Assembly: GCF_000344685.1 (NCBI RefSeq)
Contig: NW_006920439.1
Coordinates: 1-17,447, forward strand
Reading direction: 5' to 3'
Source of the DNA: Gloeophyllum trabeum ATCC 11539
Lineage: Eukaryota; Basidiomycota; Agaricomycetes; Gloeophyllales; Gloeophyllaceae
DNA length: 17,447 bases
The notes under the pieces were generated by a model that was not told the origin of the DNA, did no database searches, and was given only the letters and a program-made list of their open reading frames with translations. Positions 1 to 9,991 of the stretch are shown piece by piece. Position numbers and translations under genes: made by a program. The stretch's first letter is position 1, and every line of letters starts with the position of its first letter.

Positions 1-483
1 TTGACATCAGCTTGAATGCGGGCACTCCTCCGGCAGTGAAGCCGGATGGTTCAGAGAGCGCGGGACTGGAATCCCACCCCTTAGAAAGAGATACATCAGC
101 ATGGGGAATGAACATATCGCCCAGCGAGCTAAGACGTACCTTGGGGTTGGTAGGCTGCTTGGACTTGCCAACAGCCTTTTTGATGACACGGTCGTCGGTC
201 TCCAATAGATCGACAGCATGGGGTGCCTTCTTGAATGAACTGCTCGATGTCTTTGCCAGGCCTGGCACTGGGTCTTGCAGATCGGAATGGTCCTCCGGGA
301 AGCCGGTGGAATGAACAGACGACCGACGGGATGTGCTCGATGGTACACCGTCCTCGGATGCTTCATCGTCAGGGACACTCACATGGCCAGAGTCGTACAA
401 TGAGGTACTGACACTGCGAGACTTGCGTCGCATCTTGGGCGGCGCATGCAGGACCGGGTCGTATTCCTCGTCGCCTGAGTCGT
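1..483 (-). CDS. 3' part of an interrupted host gene: acidic, serine-rich nuclear-type protein (partial)
   Basis: Minus-strand reading frame in two exons, 483-140 and 79-1, separated by a 60-bp intron with a GTACGT donor, a CTGAT branch-like site and a CTAAG acceptor (80-139). It runs off the left window edge. The product is low complexity: it opens with DSGDEEYDP, then has a basic MRRKSRS patch, and is rich in Ser, Asp, Glu and Lys, as in disordered nuclear proteins. No catalytic domain is visible. The frame begins exactly where the left inverted repeat (484-508) ends, and a compositionally similar minus-strand frame ends at the other inverted repeat (16727). I infer that both are parts of one gene split by the insertion. 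Because the intron is a multiple of three, a read-through version is also open. The family is not identified. Confidence 0.5.
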
Positions 484-508
484 CATCAGGAAAAACTGAA
501 ATCACTTT
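484..508 (+). repeat. Left terminal inverted repeat
   Basis: It begins CATCAGGAAAAA and ends ATCACTTT. Read inward, it matches the reverse complement of 16702-16726 at 23 of 25 positions. Further in, an AT-rich stretch with AGTAATTTAAAGTTA (520-534) loosely resembles the AAAGTA motifs at the right end. Confidence 0.7.
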
Positions 509-665
509 CCCACAGTTTGAGTAATTTAAAGTTAGACCCGAATCTCAAAGAACGATCAGGACTTCTTTGTGATTACATGTACCCAAACTTCCAAAATCTC
601 TGAAAGTTTGCTGAAGTTGTATCAACAACTAAGATCTCTTCCTTGTAAAAAAACAGAGGTTTGTA
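509..665. other. Left subterminal, non-coding stretch (3' flank of the transposase gene)
   Basis: AT-rich, with no open frame of note. It lies between the left inverted repeat and the transposase stop codon, so it holds the 3' untranslated region of that gene and probably part of the cis sequence recognised at the element end. One AATTTAAAGTTA motif (523-534) resembles the right-end repeats. Confidence 0.4.
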
Positions 666-3600
666 TTACCAGATAGTCTGATAGGCATATAGACTAGCCC
701 AATTATTTACAAAGAATGATGAGCATTTGTCCAATACATTGCTTGAGCACCAGTCTGGCGAAATATCTTCCCTACCAAACCTAGGTATCAGCTGACAAGT
801 TTGCCTAATTTCCTTGAGGGACAGGATTGCGCCGGGTCTGGAACCATCCACTCTAGCAGGAGGTTTGTTGACTTCATACATCATATGATTCTTGCCCGCT
901 GTTGACCTCAAAGGGCTGAACCACTCAACGTATAAAAGAGGTTCATTCCTCCATGGGGATAGGATATCTTGAGCGAAGGACTTTGGCAGACGAAATATGA
1001 TCTTAACACGCCCTATTCGTGTTCCTAGTGCAATTGTTCAGCTAATATCTCAACACCTGATTATTTTATGTGCGTACCTTCCAATCCTGTGGACTCCGCA
1101 TCTTCACTCACAATGGCTATGATAGTATCGAATCTAGCTTCCTTTGTACCTTCAGCAGGCAGAGCTTTCAGGATATCCCAGGGTGCTTCTTCATCATGTA
1201 TGGATACTGGGCGTAACTTGAGATTATAGTAGACATCGATATGATTGAATGGGAGGATGGAGTTCTGAACGCCAGGTCTTCCATCCTGCTGAGGCAAAGT
1301 AGACTGACGTAGAAGATACCTCTTGAGCTCCTTGGTAAAGCCAGGTGCCGAGTGTCGAAGTTCGACCACTTGAAGAGCTTGACTTGCAGCAGCAGGGCGC
1401 TTAGCCATCTTCACTGCAAAGCTGGTCAAAGAAACTGAGCCTGCAACAGAAGATGGCCCAGATCTATTACGCCACTCCACGTAGCAGTCAAAAGATGTCA
1501 TCTTCTCCTGGCGTTCAACCCAAGAGACCATCTGAGGGCGCTCATCACGGTGATTACTAGCCCTCCAGCCCTCCTTAGCAAAGTCAATGTGAAGGCGCTC
1601 AAACATCTCTGTATTGTAGTTATCAGTTGTTCCGAATAGGCGGATTGAATCAATGTAATGGAGAAGGGAGTGGAATTTAGGGATGTTGAAGTCGTCTCGA
1701 ATACCCACTTCAATGAAGACGTGCTTATTGGAGTGGAATAAGTCCAGAGCCTCAGTTAGGTATGCCAGAGTATCATCGTCGTGAGTCTTATTTTGCGCCT
1801 GGTAGATGAAGTCCAGAAGAGCTCGTACAGCAAGAATAGCAGCTTCAGGAAGTTTTCCGACAAGGCAACCAAGGAGAACTTTCGCCATATTCTTCCTCTC
1901 GGTGCCAGAGATCTGAGACAGAGTTGAGATGCCGTTCTTGAAGATTCTAACGCCGCAGCCAGGAGGGAAGCTTCTTATTCGCCTGTCCAGCTCCTTCTCA
2001 TCCATCATGGAAGTGCACCACTCTAGAATATGCTTGAAGACGCCCTGATAGAGCTGATGGAGGACATCCGGGGTGATGCAGATGTGAATATCACAGAAGG
2101 GGAAATCTTGCCAGAAAGGTTCCTGAATGGCGCCAGAGACATCATGGTTCATGCAGTACCTTGAATACTCTCTATCAGTGGTGGTTTCACTACGTGCTTC
2201 TGACATAATCCCAGTAGTCCATTCTTTTGTACGAAGAGGCGAAGTTTCAGGATCTCCTAGGTCCTGATTTCGACAGCGGCATTTAGGACAGGTCCCTGAC
2301 TTCGAGCAAGTCACCAGGATCTGTTCAGGATAATCGGCAACGTAGCATGCAAGGATTGGATGAACCCTCCTAACCGCCCCATCTCCACAAATCATCTCCA
2401 CTCCCTGCTGCCCAGCGTCTTTGAGAGGCTTCAAGATATGGCGCATGGACTCATGGAAAAGGCGTTGGGTTTTCTTCCTCTTCTCCTCCTTAGACAGCTT
2501 TGATGATATGATCTTGTCGGTGGAGAGATAGCCAAGAAGCATAGTCGCATGCTCAGAAGGACGACGCCTCAAGGATCTTGGTAAGTTGCCAATAGTCAGG
2601 TAGATAGGATACGCTTGCTTGCTTCCGGAGAATTGAGTAAGCTGTGTTTTATCCGTAGAGATGATGATCGGTGCAACTGTAGATCCAATGGGAAGACCAG
2701 CCTTGGAGAACGTCAGTAAACGTCTAACATCAACAGATATACAGAGATGCATACCTGAACAGCATGCCACCATTTCCCGGTCCACATCTCTGAATATGCC
2801 CGCTTTGATTTGGATGAGTTCGTATACACCTTCTTTGGTGCATACACCATAGAGGAAGCATGAGCGGGATTGGAGAGGAGGCTGCTAATCAGGGCGACTG
2901 GATCACGATATTGCACTAAGTGCTTCTGTCCAGGATCTCCAGCCAATGATATATTGGCTGACTTCCAAGGCGCACGAGGGGGGATAGAGTCAACAATCTT
3001 TCGTATGCCTCTTGTGTTATCGAACGACAGTCCCAAGCGTTCTTTGATCTGATAGGATTCAATCAAGGGGTGAAAGAGTCAGATATGCCAGCAGACATAC
3101 CTCAGGAATGGCTAGAAAGCGATCAAAAGCCTTTTGCCCTGGTCCCTCCTCCACTGCCCAACGTGCCACTCTCCAGTCAACTTCAGAAGAGAACGGGAAA
3201 AAGGGATTGGTGTTGGGATTAGCACCATCTTCATGATCTGAGGCGTGCTCCTCCTCCATTACTTCATCTCCATCCTGATCCTTCTCGCGCTCACGGAAGA
3301 TCTGCTTCCACTTGTCGTGAATGGTTGAATCCGTTCTCAAGATATGACCTCCTCTTGTATTCTCTTCAATCACTCGCTCCTCCTCTTCCTCATCTAGCCT
3401 GTGAGCAGAAGAACTAGGAGCAGAGGGATCTTCGAAGTCGCCAGGGGGGTTCGCAATGTTTTGGAACCAATCTTCCATATCCTGGTCATACCTGCCAGGG
3501 GAGTCAATATCACTCTCCGTCTCATTGTCTCCCTGTTCCTCAGGCTCAGGTAAGCTGGCATGTTCTTTGCCTTCCTCCGGAAAGATCAGTTCTTCTTCAT

Positions 3601-3796
3601 CCGGAGCGCTGTTGGCCTCCGAGTCATCATCGATCTCATCACCAACATTCCAGTCAGCGTTGTCCTTATTCTTCCCTTTCCTGTACCAAGCACATTTCTG
3701 GGACATAGACAGGTGGGCATGCATTCCCTGGATGGTTCTGAAGTTCGTGTAGCAAGCAGGACATGTACGCGCAGTAATCCCAGCAAGAAAATCCAT
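666..3796 (-). CDS. Plavaka-family transposase, intact, four exons
   Basis: DDE/RNase H-fold transposase of the fungal Plavaka (CACTA-like) group, expected to cut and join the element ends in the nucleus. Exons, in transcript order, are 3796-3101, 3048-2755, 2701-1078 and 1024-666, with introns of 52, 53 and 53 bp. The joined frame is 990 codons plus stop with no interruption. Residues 12-35 form a C-x2-C-x12-H-x6-C zinc-finger-like motif, followed by a long acidic linker (about 45-190). The core contains ISTDKTQLTQF (Asp at about 347), PIYLTIGNLPRSLRRRPS, a CPKC pair, CITPDVLHQLYQGVFKH (Asp at about 542) and ERLHIDFAKEGWRASNHRDE (Glu at about 698), which I propose as the DDE triad. The C-terminus (exon 4) has the usual LYVEWFSP and NVLDKCSSFFVNNW segments, so the full-length protein is present and could be active. 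Confidence 0.9.
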
Positions 3797-4320
3797 ATTG
3801 GCAGGCAGAGCTCAGAAAATACAAGGTATATACCAGCTATAAGATGCAGGAGGACGCCAAGATAATATGTAGACTTGAGAGCTCAGAAAAATGACCAGTG
3901 ATCAAGCCCAGGGATGCCTTAGAAATAAAGGACTTAGCAGCCAAAAGCGCGCCTGAGAGAGATTGCAGGCAGTCGCAGAGGCTCCCACGCCACACCTTAA
4001 TCTGAGAGATTATCTCATGTCAAGTGCACCTCCAGGCATTCTGGTCTGCCTCTTCCCGCCAAATCAGCTCTAGCTAAGGGACATTCCCAAACCTCTGCTT
4101 ACCGCCCTTGCCACCCTTGTTTGAAGCCTGATGTTTGCTTGCCAGCCTCGATTGTAAATCCCTCTGGACGCCCCCTATGGCCTTTGCAAACAAGAAAGCC
4201 CTCAAGTTGCACCTTGCGCTGAAAACTCTCATTGCAGGCATTCCTGGTCGCTTGATAAGGACTATTGTAGGGCTCTGTGTCAGAGTCATCCAGGACCTTG
4301 CAAGTTGACGTCTCCGCGCT
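3797..4320. promoter_or_regulatory. Upstream region of the transposase gene; otherwise unassigned
   Basis: No convincing gene. Next to the transposase ATG is a palindromic TATA-like GGTATATACC (3825-3834), and a 13-bp direct repeat AGAGCTCAGAAAA occurs at 3807-3819 and 3878-3890. These are promoter candidates only. From about 4074 a minus-strand open frame runs through to 4634. Part of it (about 4290-4120, containing DDSDTEPYNSPYQ) has a plausible protein composition, but I recognise no family. The rest overlaps the sorting-nexin relic on the other strand. Confidence 0.3.
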
Positions 4321-4960
4321 GTCGTCACCCCTTGCACCTCGATACAGAACAGACCCTTCCCCTCCCCTGGCTCCGGCACGCGCCAGACAATGTATAAGAG
4401 CGACTTCTGCTGATCGAAGGACCGGTGGCTGCATTCTGAGGAGGACGTGGAGATTCTGGCAAGTGTCTTTCGTTTGAACTCAGCAAGGAATGCACTGATG
4501 GAGGTAGCACCGTGAAGATTACAGAGGCTCAGAAAACGCCGGTCAACTCGAGTTCGCTGTATATCACATATGTCATACGAGCAGGAGTGAGTCCTGTCAT
4601 GAATACGTACGCCAAGGCCGTGAAGACAGGGCAAGCTGTTGATGCGCGGTTCATGTCCACAACTAGACTGGTAAGCTCAGTACCTTTCCCCCGAACTACA
4701 GTTGATTTAACATTCTACTAGCTTCAAGAGCTCGTGCAGTGGCTCCGCGTAGTTCTGCACGAGTACACGCAGTGTCTTAAGCTGCGCGCGTACCGCCACC
4801 AGAAGCATGTCCAGTACGAGATGTCGTAGGACGCGCTGGAGGAGCTGGAGAAGAGCGAGCGGGAGACGAGGAGACTCGAGGAGGCGCTGGACGGCGGGAG
4901 ACTCAGATCGTCTGCTCCCTCGCAGATGCAAAGTGAGGGCGGCACGGCTGCATCAGCTAC
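4321..4960 (+). pseudogene. Decayed fragment of a SNX41/ATG20-type sorting nexin (PX-BAR)
   Basis: Intact relatives bind PI3P membranes through a PX domain and a BAR domain, and act in endosomal retrieval and selective autophagy. Here only scraps remain, in order. At 4396-4455 is a segment reading KSDFC, then a TGA stop (4411-4413), then DRWLHSEEDVEI. At 4512-4581 is the start of the PX domain (KITEAQKTPVNSSSLYITYV). The frame then jumps to the BAR region, KTGQAVDARFMSTTRL, followed by a 51-bp intron (4671-4721) and LQELVQWLRVVLHEYTQ plus AYRHQKHVQYEM. A TAG stop (4827-4829) precedes DALEELEKSERETRRLEEAL. Most of the PX domain and the middle of the BAR domain are missing. The retained intron indicates a DNA-level copy rather than a processed one. 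Family recognition rests on remembered conserved motifs. Confidence 0.6.
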
Positions 4961-5084
4961 TTGGCTGCACTTTCGCTTCCATTCCCCATCTCTGGCTATG
5001 GCGACACCCAGGCATCCTATCCTCGGACCACATCTACCCCGGGTTTTCCCCACCGTCCAACCCTCTGGAACCCTGCACCTCTAG

Positions 5085-8000
5085 CAACAGAGGCACTATG
5101 ATAACGTCTCAGACCAGGCTGACCCTTACCGTCGAAGAGACACTTATGCTTCGGACAGCAGCGACGCTGCGCTCAACGACGACGGATATTATGACCAGAA
5201 TGGGAACTACGGGCGTTATGGTGGGTGACATGTTTTAGTGGCGGGACAGCCGCTCGACTTGACTTATTCATCGTTTATTGTAGGCAATCCTGACACCGAC
5301 TCCGACGTGGATGTTTATGGCCAGAAATACGCCCCTTCGGCGGAATCGCTAGGCCCCCCGCGCATGGAATCCTCAACGCCCACTTTCGTTGACTATGGTG
5401 GTCCGCCCGGTTCTAGAGACCAATACCCTGCTTGGTCGTCGGAACGCAACATCCCTCTGTCCAAGGAGGAGAGACATTTTCCTCGACCTCACGCAGAAGT
5501 TTGGTTTCCAGCTCGATTCTATGAGAAACATGGTAAGTAGCACATGATCACTCGTTTCTTTGGCCGGCCTTCTAACGACGGAATACAGTTCGACTTCGTA
5601 ATGCAGCTGCTCGACTCTAGAGCGTCGCGGATGTCACCGGATCAAGCACTACTAACATTACACGCTGACTACATCGGGGGACAACATGCTAACTACCGTA
5701 AATGGTACTTCGCGGCTCAGCTCGACTTGGACGACGCTGTGGGGCAGACGCAGAATCCGGGGCTTCAGCGACTGAAGTCCACAAAGCGCCGAGGTGGAAG
5801 GGGCGCAGAGAAGTCGCTCAGCTCTGCGATGGAGCGGCGGCGGCAGGCGATGAACAATATGAGCCAGTACGACCGCTTGCGACAAATCGCGCTTTACCTC
5901 CTGTGCTGGGGTGAGGCGGCGCAGGTACGATTCATGCCAGAATGTCTTTGCTTCATCTTCAAGTGCGCGGACGATTACTACCGGTCGCCGGAGTGCCAGA
6001 ATCGTCTCGACCCCGTACCAGAGGGGTTGTACTTACGTGCCGTGGTCAAACCTTTGTACCGGTTCATCCGGGACCAAGGTTATGAAGTGGTGGATGGGAA
6101 GTTCGTGCGGAGGGAGCGGGATCATGACAAGATCATCGGGTATGACGATGTCAACCAGCTTTTCTGGTACCCGGAAGGGATTGCTAGGATCGTGCTACAG
6201 GATAAGGTACGTCTTCTCCGTCCGCCGTCTGTTGTGGTTATCCTAATCTCTGTTCCCAGACTCGTCTCGTCGACGTCCCCCCGGCACAGAGGTTCATGAA
6301 GTTCGATCGCATCGAGTGGAATCGAGTGTTCTTCAAGACCTACTATGAGAAGCGATCATTCGGTCACCTGCTCGTGAACTTCAACAGGATATGGGTTGTA
6401 CACATCGCGATGTACTGGTTCTATACAGCTTACAATTCACCTATGGTATACGGCGGCGAATGGTCTGCGACTGCCCTCGGTGGCGCCGTTGCGACGACTA
6501 TCATGATTCTAGCTACAATTGCGCAGTTCTCGTACATCCCCACCACCTGGAATAACACCTCCCATCTTACGCGTCGCCTCCTCTTCTTGTTCATTACCCT
6601 TGGTCTCACTGCTAGTCCTACCTTCTACGTCGCCATTGCAGTCGGGAACGGTAGGGGAGGGTCGCTCCCGCTGATCCTTGGTATCATCCAATTCTTCATC
6701 TCAGTGGTCGCGCCGCTGCTTTTCGCGGTCATGCCCTCCGGACGGATGTTCGGTGATCGCGTCGCGGGCAAGTCGAGGAAGTACCGTGCGAGCCAGACCT
6801 TCACGGCCAGCTACCCGGACCTCCATCTACAAGCTCGTGTGGCATCGATCGCCCTTTGGATCCTCATCTTCGGGTGCAAGTTCATTGAGTCGTATTTCTT
6901 CCTGACGACGTCGTTCAGTATTTCGATCTGCGTCATGGTCGGCATGAAGATCCAAGGCTGCAACGATCGCTACTTCGGCGATGGCTTGTGTCGCAACCAG
7001 GCGGCATTCACGCTCACTATCATGTACATCATGGACCTTGTCCTGTTCTTCCTCGACACTTTCCTGTGGTACATCATCTGGAACACCGTGTTCTCGATCG
7101 CGCGAAGTTTCATGCTAGGTCTCAGTATCTGGACGCCCTGGAAGGACATCTATACTCGACTGCCGAAGAGGATCTACGCGAAGCTATTGGCCACCGCGGA
7201 CATGGAGGTTAAGTATAAGCCCAAGGTACGAATTCTTTAAGCTCGTTGTACGTATTCGCTGAAGAGCTATTTAGGTCCTCGTCTCGCAAATCTGGAACGC
7301 CATCATCATATCCATGTACCGCGAGCACTTGCTGTCTATCGACCACGTCCAGCGGCTGTTGTACCACCAAGTGGATGCGGGAGGAGACGGGCGCCGCAGT
7401 CTGCGCGCTCCGCCGTTCTTCATCTCCCAGAGCGACAAAGGCTTCAAAGGAGAATTCTTCCCCGGCGGGAGCGAGGCGGAGCGTCGTATATCGTTCTTCG
7501 CGCAATCCTTGACTGTCGCCCTCCCGGAGCCTGTTCCTGTCGACGCTATGCCCACGTTCACGGTCTTGACTCCCCATTACAGTGAAAAGGTACGGACGCT
7601 CTCAGAAGCGCTATTCCAGATAGCTGACCTCCACTTCTAGATTCTTCTGTCGCTTCGCGAGATCATCCGTGAGGAGGATCAAACTACCCGGGTCACGCTG
7701 CTGGAGTATCTGAAGCAGCTGCACCCTGTCGAGTGGGATAACTTCGTCAAGGATACCAAGATCTTGGCCGAGGAATCTGCGATGTACAACGGACCTAATC
7801 CGTTCGGCGCCGACGAGAAGGGCCAGTCTAAGACCGACGATCTTCCCTTCTACTGCATCGGTTTCAAGAGTGCCGCTCCCGAATTTACCCTGCGAACACG
7901 TATCTGGGCCTCTCTACGCGCTCAGACCCTCTATCGGACTGTGTCGGGCATGATGAACTATTCCAAAGCCATCAAGCTCCTGTATCGCGTCGAGAATCCT

Positions 8001-9165
8001 GAGGTCGTCCAGCTGTACGGCGGTAACACCGACAAACTCGAGCGAGAGCTAGAACGTATGGCTCGTCGGAAGTTCAAGTTTGTCGTGTCGATGCAACGGT
8101 ACTCGAAGTTCAACAAGGAGGAGCAAGAGAATGCGGAATTCCTGCTGCGTGCCTACCCGGATCTTCAGATTGCCTACCTGGACGAGGAGCCCCCGAGGAA
8201 GGAAGGCGGCGACCCGCGCTTGTTCTCGGCGTTGATCGATGGTCACTCCGACTTCGTTCCCGAGACTGGCCGGCGTCGACCCAAATTCCGGATCGAACTA
8301 CCTGGTAACCCTATCTTGGGCGACGGCAAATCTGACAACCAGAATCACGCCATTATCTTCTACCGCGGAGAATATCTGCAGCTTATCGACGCCAACCAGG
8401 ACAACTACCTCGAGGAATGTCTCAAGATCCGGAACGTCCTTGGCGAATTCGAGGAGTACTCCGTCTCGACGCAGAGCCCGTACGCCACTTGGGGTCAAAA
8501 GGAGTTCAGGAGGCCTCCCGTCGCCATTGTTGGTGCGCGCGAGTACATTTTCTCGGAGAACATCGGTATTCTGGGTGACATCGCCGCTGGAAAGGAACAG
8601 ACATTCGGTACCTTGGCGGCTCGCTCCTTAGCTTGGATCGGTGGGAAGCTTCACTATGGTCACCCTGATTTCTTGAAGGTGTCTCCAAGGCGCAAAAGGG
8701 TCTGCAATGACTGCCTTTGGTCGCGGTGGCCGCATCAAGCACACCGAGTATTACCAGTGCGGTAAAGGACGTGATCTCGGTTTCGGCACCATCTTGAACT
8801 TCCAGACGAAGATCGGTACCGGTATGGGCGAGCAGATGCTCAATCGAGAGTACTATTACTTGGGTACCCATCTCCCCATGGACCGATTCCTTACGTTCTA
8901 CTACGGTCATCCCGGTTTCCATATTAACAACATGCTAGTTATCCTTTCAATGCAGCTCTCATTGCTCACTTCCTGGGTAACGTTGGTACCATTGGCTCAT
9001 TCGAGTCTTGGTACGTCTCATACTTCCATTGATTACTTAGTCTTGTATTGACGCCTTGATCCAGTGGTTCCTCGAATTACGGAATGCTCCGCATGCAGTC
9101 TTAGGTCTTATCGCGACGATTGCCATACAACGCGCTGTCCAACGACTCCCCTTGCAAGTCAAAAG
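5085..9165 (+). pseudogene. FKS1: Truncated, internally deleted copy of beta-1,3-glucan synthase catalytic subunit FKS1 (GT48)
   Basis: Intact FKS1 is a plasma-membrane GT48 enzyme of roughly 1,700-1,900 residues that makes cell-wall beta-1,3-glucan from UDP-glucose. This copy keeps most exons with introns at 5221-5283, 5533-5588, 6207-6259, 7226-7274, 7590-7640 and 9011-9064. Visible parts are the N-terminal RHYDNVSDQADPY region, the FKS1 Dom1-like segment (5589-6206), the first membrane bundle (6296-7100) and the GT48 domain (7275-8677). Lesions: a TAG just upstream at 5082; a frameshift near 5471, after PLSKEE and before DIFLDLTQKFG; loss of about nine codons at 8677; loss of the conserved NEDIYAG motif at 8705; and a large deletion at 8952-8957 that joins LVILSMQL directly to [15 protein letters not shown], removing several hundred codons of the second membrane bundle. 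Homology ends in AIQRAVQR at about 9145. Catalysis should be abolished. Because FKS1 is essential, I infer that an intact copy exists elsewhere. Confidence 0.88.
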
Positions 9166-9274
9166 GTACGTTCATTTCAATCGACTGTTACTGCGACTGC
9201 ATGCTGACATTGTATCGCGTTTAGATAGGGGGATGATTATGCGCGGCGAGCAATGTCACCCCGCCTGCCACCGT

Positions 9275-9321
9275 GTCCGCCCATGCGGACCTCCGCTGCG
9301 AGCAGTCGGCCGCAGGCCGAC
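9275..9321 (+). repeat. Repeat unit 1 double hairpin
   Basis: Two stem-loops in series. Hairpin A (9275-9290) pairs GTCCGC with GCGGAC around a CCAT loop. Hairpin B (9305-9321) pairs GTCGGCC with GGCCGAC around a GCA triloop. The unit aligns without gaps to units 3 and 5, at offsets of 336 and 670. Confidence 0.75.
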
Positions 9322-9459
9322 GCTCTTGATCTTCAAGTACAGTGTTTCGGTGAGTGTATCGAAGCTTTTAGTTGCTCGCGCTCCCGACTAACGTCTTCTT
9401 GTCGTTACAGGGACTTAGTTGTACGACAGGTCTTTGGTGTGGCCAGCGAGTGGGAGGAG

Positions 9460-9474
9460 TCGGCCGAAGGCCGA
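9460..9474 (+). repeat. Repeat unit 2 hairpin B
   Basis: TCGGCC pairs with GGCCGA around a GAA triloop. Hairpin A is degenerate in this unit. The segment is flanked by intron-like spacers at 9350-9410 (GTGAGT to ACAG) and 9503-9561. Confidence 0.65.
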
Positions 9475-9610
9475 TGTCATAAGATCGAAGTTCAAAGTTC
9501 AGGTATTTGTATTGTAATCGACTATATATTTGAGAGTGTACTGACATTGTACGGCTCGTAGACGGCGGTACAACCGTATACCGCGGTCAAGCTCGCCCCG
9601 CTGCCATCGG

Positions 9611-9656
9611 GTCCGCTGACGCGGACCTCCGCTGGGCGCATTCGGCCGCAGGCCGA
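9611..9656 (+). repeat. Repeat unit 3 double hairpin
   Basis: Hairpin A (9611-9626) pairs GTCCGC with GCGGAC around TGAC. Hairpin B (9642-9656) pairs TCGGCC with GGCCGA around GCA. The spacing between A and B is the same as in unit 1. Confidence 0.75.
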
Positions 9657-9775
9657 CGCTCTGACTTACAAATTTGATGGTACGTGTATTGTATCAGATT
9701 CTCTGCATAATCATATATTGACGTCAATTCTTCTCAGGTCACGATTTGTGGACGCCCTTGTCGGATGACGTTGGA

Positions 9776-9821
9776 TGCGCTGCCTTGGCTGCGCAGCTCG
9801 AGTAGTGGGCGGAAGGCCCAC
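9776..9821 (+). repeat. Repeat unit 4 double hairpin with compensatory changes
   Basis: Hairpin A (9776-9795) is a different sequence, TGCGC-T-GCC-TT-GGC-T-GCGCA, with one T-T mismatch, yet it folds equally well. Hairpin B (9805-9821) is 17 nt long, as in unit 1, but pairs GTGGGC with GCCCAC. The third base pair is switched from C-G to G-C. Confidence 0.7.
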
Positions 9822-9942
9822 GTCGTAACCAACAGTCGGCCAGGTACGTGTACTGTATTTGTTTAGAGATCTGATCGTGTACTGACCTGCTACGGCTTTT
9901 GGATAGGGAGACGAATGCCTACCTGCAATGGGACTCGCCTTC

Positions 9943-9991
9943 GTGTCTGCTTACGTGGTCCCCCGCTGCGATGAGTCGGCCGCAGGCTGAC
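9943..9991 (+). repeat. Repeat unit 5 hairpin
   Basis: Hairpin B (9975-9991) pairs GTCGGCC with GGCTGAC around GCA, with one G-T wobble. Hairpin A (9945-9960) is weakened by several C-to-T changes. The unit ends ACAAGATAAAAGG/TACGT (10006-10022), echoing CAAGTCAAAAGG/TACGT at 9155-9171, just before unit 1. Confidence 0.65.

Noticed and set aside
12..524. Plus-strand open frames at 12-314 and 333-524
   Set aside because: The minus strand of the same stretch gives a coherent acidic Ser-rich protein with a well-formed intron. The plus frames have poor composition and look like shadows.
3456..3865. Plus-strand Ser-rich open frames opposite the transposase N-terminus
   Set aside because: They are antisense to the acidic linker of the transposase. 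Ser/Leu-rich shadows are expected opposite Glu/Asp codons.
4074..4634. Long minus-strand open frame (186 codons)
   Set aside because: It overlaps clear sorting-nexin motifs on the plus strand. One part (about 4120-4290) has plausible composition, but no family or splice structure supports it as a gene.
5085..9165. Functional second glucan synthase gene
   Set aside because: A frameshift near 5471 and at least three coding deletions, one removing the NEDIYAG motif and one most of the second membrane bundle, rule out a normal enzyme unless the assembly is wrong.
9056..9561. Open frames of 102-111 codons running into the hairpin array
   Set aside because: They cross predicted intron-like spacers and hairpins and change frame between units. 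I see no sign of a conserved protein.
9305..9991. Hairpins as bacterial-type terminators, tRNAs or a CRISPR array
   Set aside because: The context is eukaryotic and there are no T-tracts after the stems. The repeats diverge and the spacers are related to each other, unlike CRISPR, and no cloverleaf can be drawn.
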